NCBI GenBank assembly: GCA_023053575.1
Contig: JAKZAP010000003.1
Span: 2,642,561-2,706,560, forward strand
DNA from: Branchinecta lynchi
Lineage: Eukaryota > Arthropoda > Branchiopoda > Anostraca > Branchinectidae
DNA: 64,000 nt
Direction: 5' to 3'
Part shown: piece by piece, positions 63,923 to 64,000 of the stretch
How positions within the stretch are numbered: the stretch's first letter is position 1
How the letters are laid out: every line of letters starts with the position of its first letter
Translations under genes and position numbers: made by a program
Notes under the pieces: model-generated
Told to the model about the DNA's origin: nothing
The model's database searches: none
Seen by the model: only the letters and a program-made list of their open reading frames with translations

Positions 63923-64000
63923 TCTTAGTAAGTAGTTCTCGCTGTCAGAAGTTTGTCGTCAAAGCAAAAACAAGGATGACGAAGTACATCACAGAGCAAG

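Overview
This is animal nuclear DNA. Genes have spliced exons with GT/AG borders, introns reach 13 kb, and more than half of the recognisable sequence is transposon-derived. The two host genes are a mitochondrial-type acetyl-CoA synthetase and an intronless class A GPCR. The repeats are LINEs and many short inverted-repeat elements of hAT, TA-target and TTAA-target type. I read it as an invertebrate metazoan, perhaps a cnidarian, but nothing here fixes the species. No prokaryotic operon, CRISPR array, rRNA or tRNA gene was seen.

Host genes. Seven plus-strand exons (3125-3277, 5036-5183, 15458-15688, 21000-21267, 26348-26444, 39318-39503, 50601-50774) join in frame into the C-terminal 418 residues of an ACSS1-like acetyl-CoA synthetase. 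The 5' exons lie upstream of the window. Two poly(A) signals follow the stop. At 59684-60886 is an intact 400-residue rhodopsin-family receptor.

Mobile DNA in the gene. Intron 2 holds an intact antisense LINE of the L1/Tx1 kind (6046-11901), with ORF1 (RRM-like plus CCHC) and ORF2 (APE endonuclease, reverse transcriptase, C-terminal zinc knuckle). It is flanked by a near-identical direct repeat of about 445 bp. Intron 5 holds a truncated 3' copy of a related LINE (27547-28430). It also holds a 3068-bp inverted-repeat element (30681-33748) whose only gene is an intact FEN1/XPG-like nuclease with a C-terminal CXC cysteine domain. That element has a 3-bp target duplication (TTG) and sits inside an older TTAA-flanked MITE. 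A 1.4-kb hAT-type element with a perfect 8-bp target duplication lies at 36142-37544.

Other repeats. Many MITE families occur, several in two to four copies and several nested: TTAA-type AGGACC; TA-type GTTGCG; TA-type CAGTAGAGG; TA-type CAGGAGTG; CACTGTAAAA; GCGTGTTC; AACGTGTCC; AAAGTTTAACTG. Giant fold-back palindromes flank exon 4 closely on both sides (about 19905-20821 and 21290-22070), and another with tandem-repeat arms lies at 57903-58861. Decayed LINE pieces lie at 13315-13680, 22385-22740, 41500-42540, 48128-48840 and 54575-55480. A dispersed repeat with internal monomers of about 136 bp occurs three times (13990-14850, 24436-25361, 37603-38582).

Limits. Intron borders come from family conservation plus GT/AG signals. 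Repeat boundaries were found by eye and may be off by several bases. Superfamily names for non-coding elements rest on termini and target duplications only.
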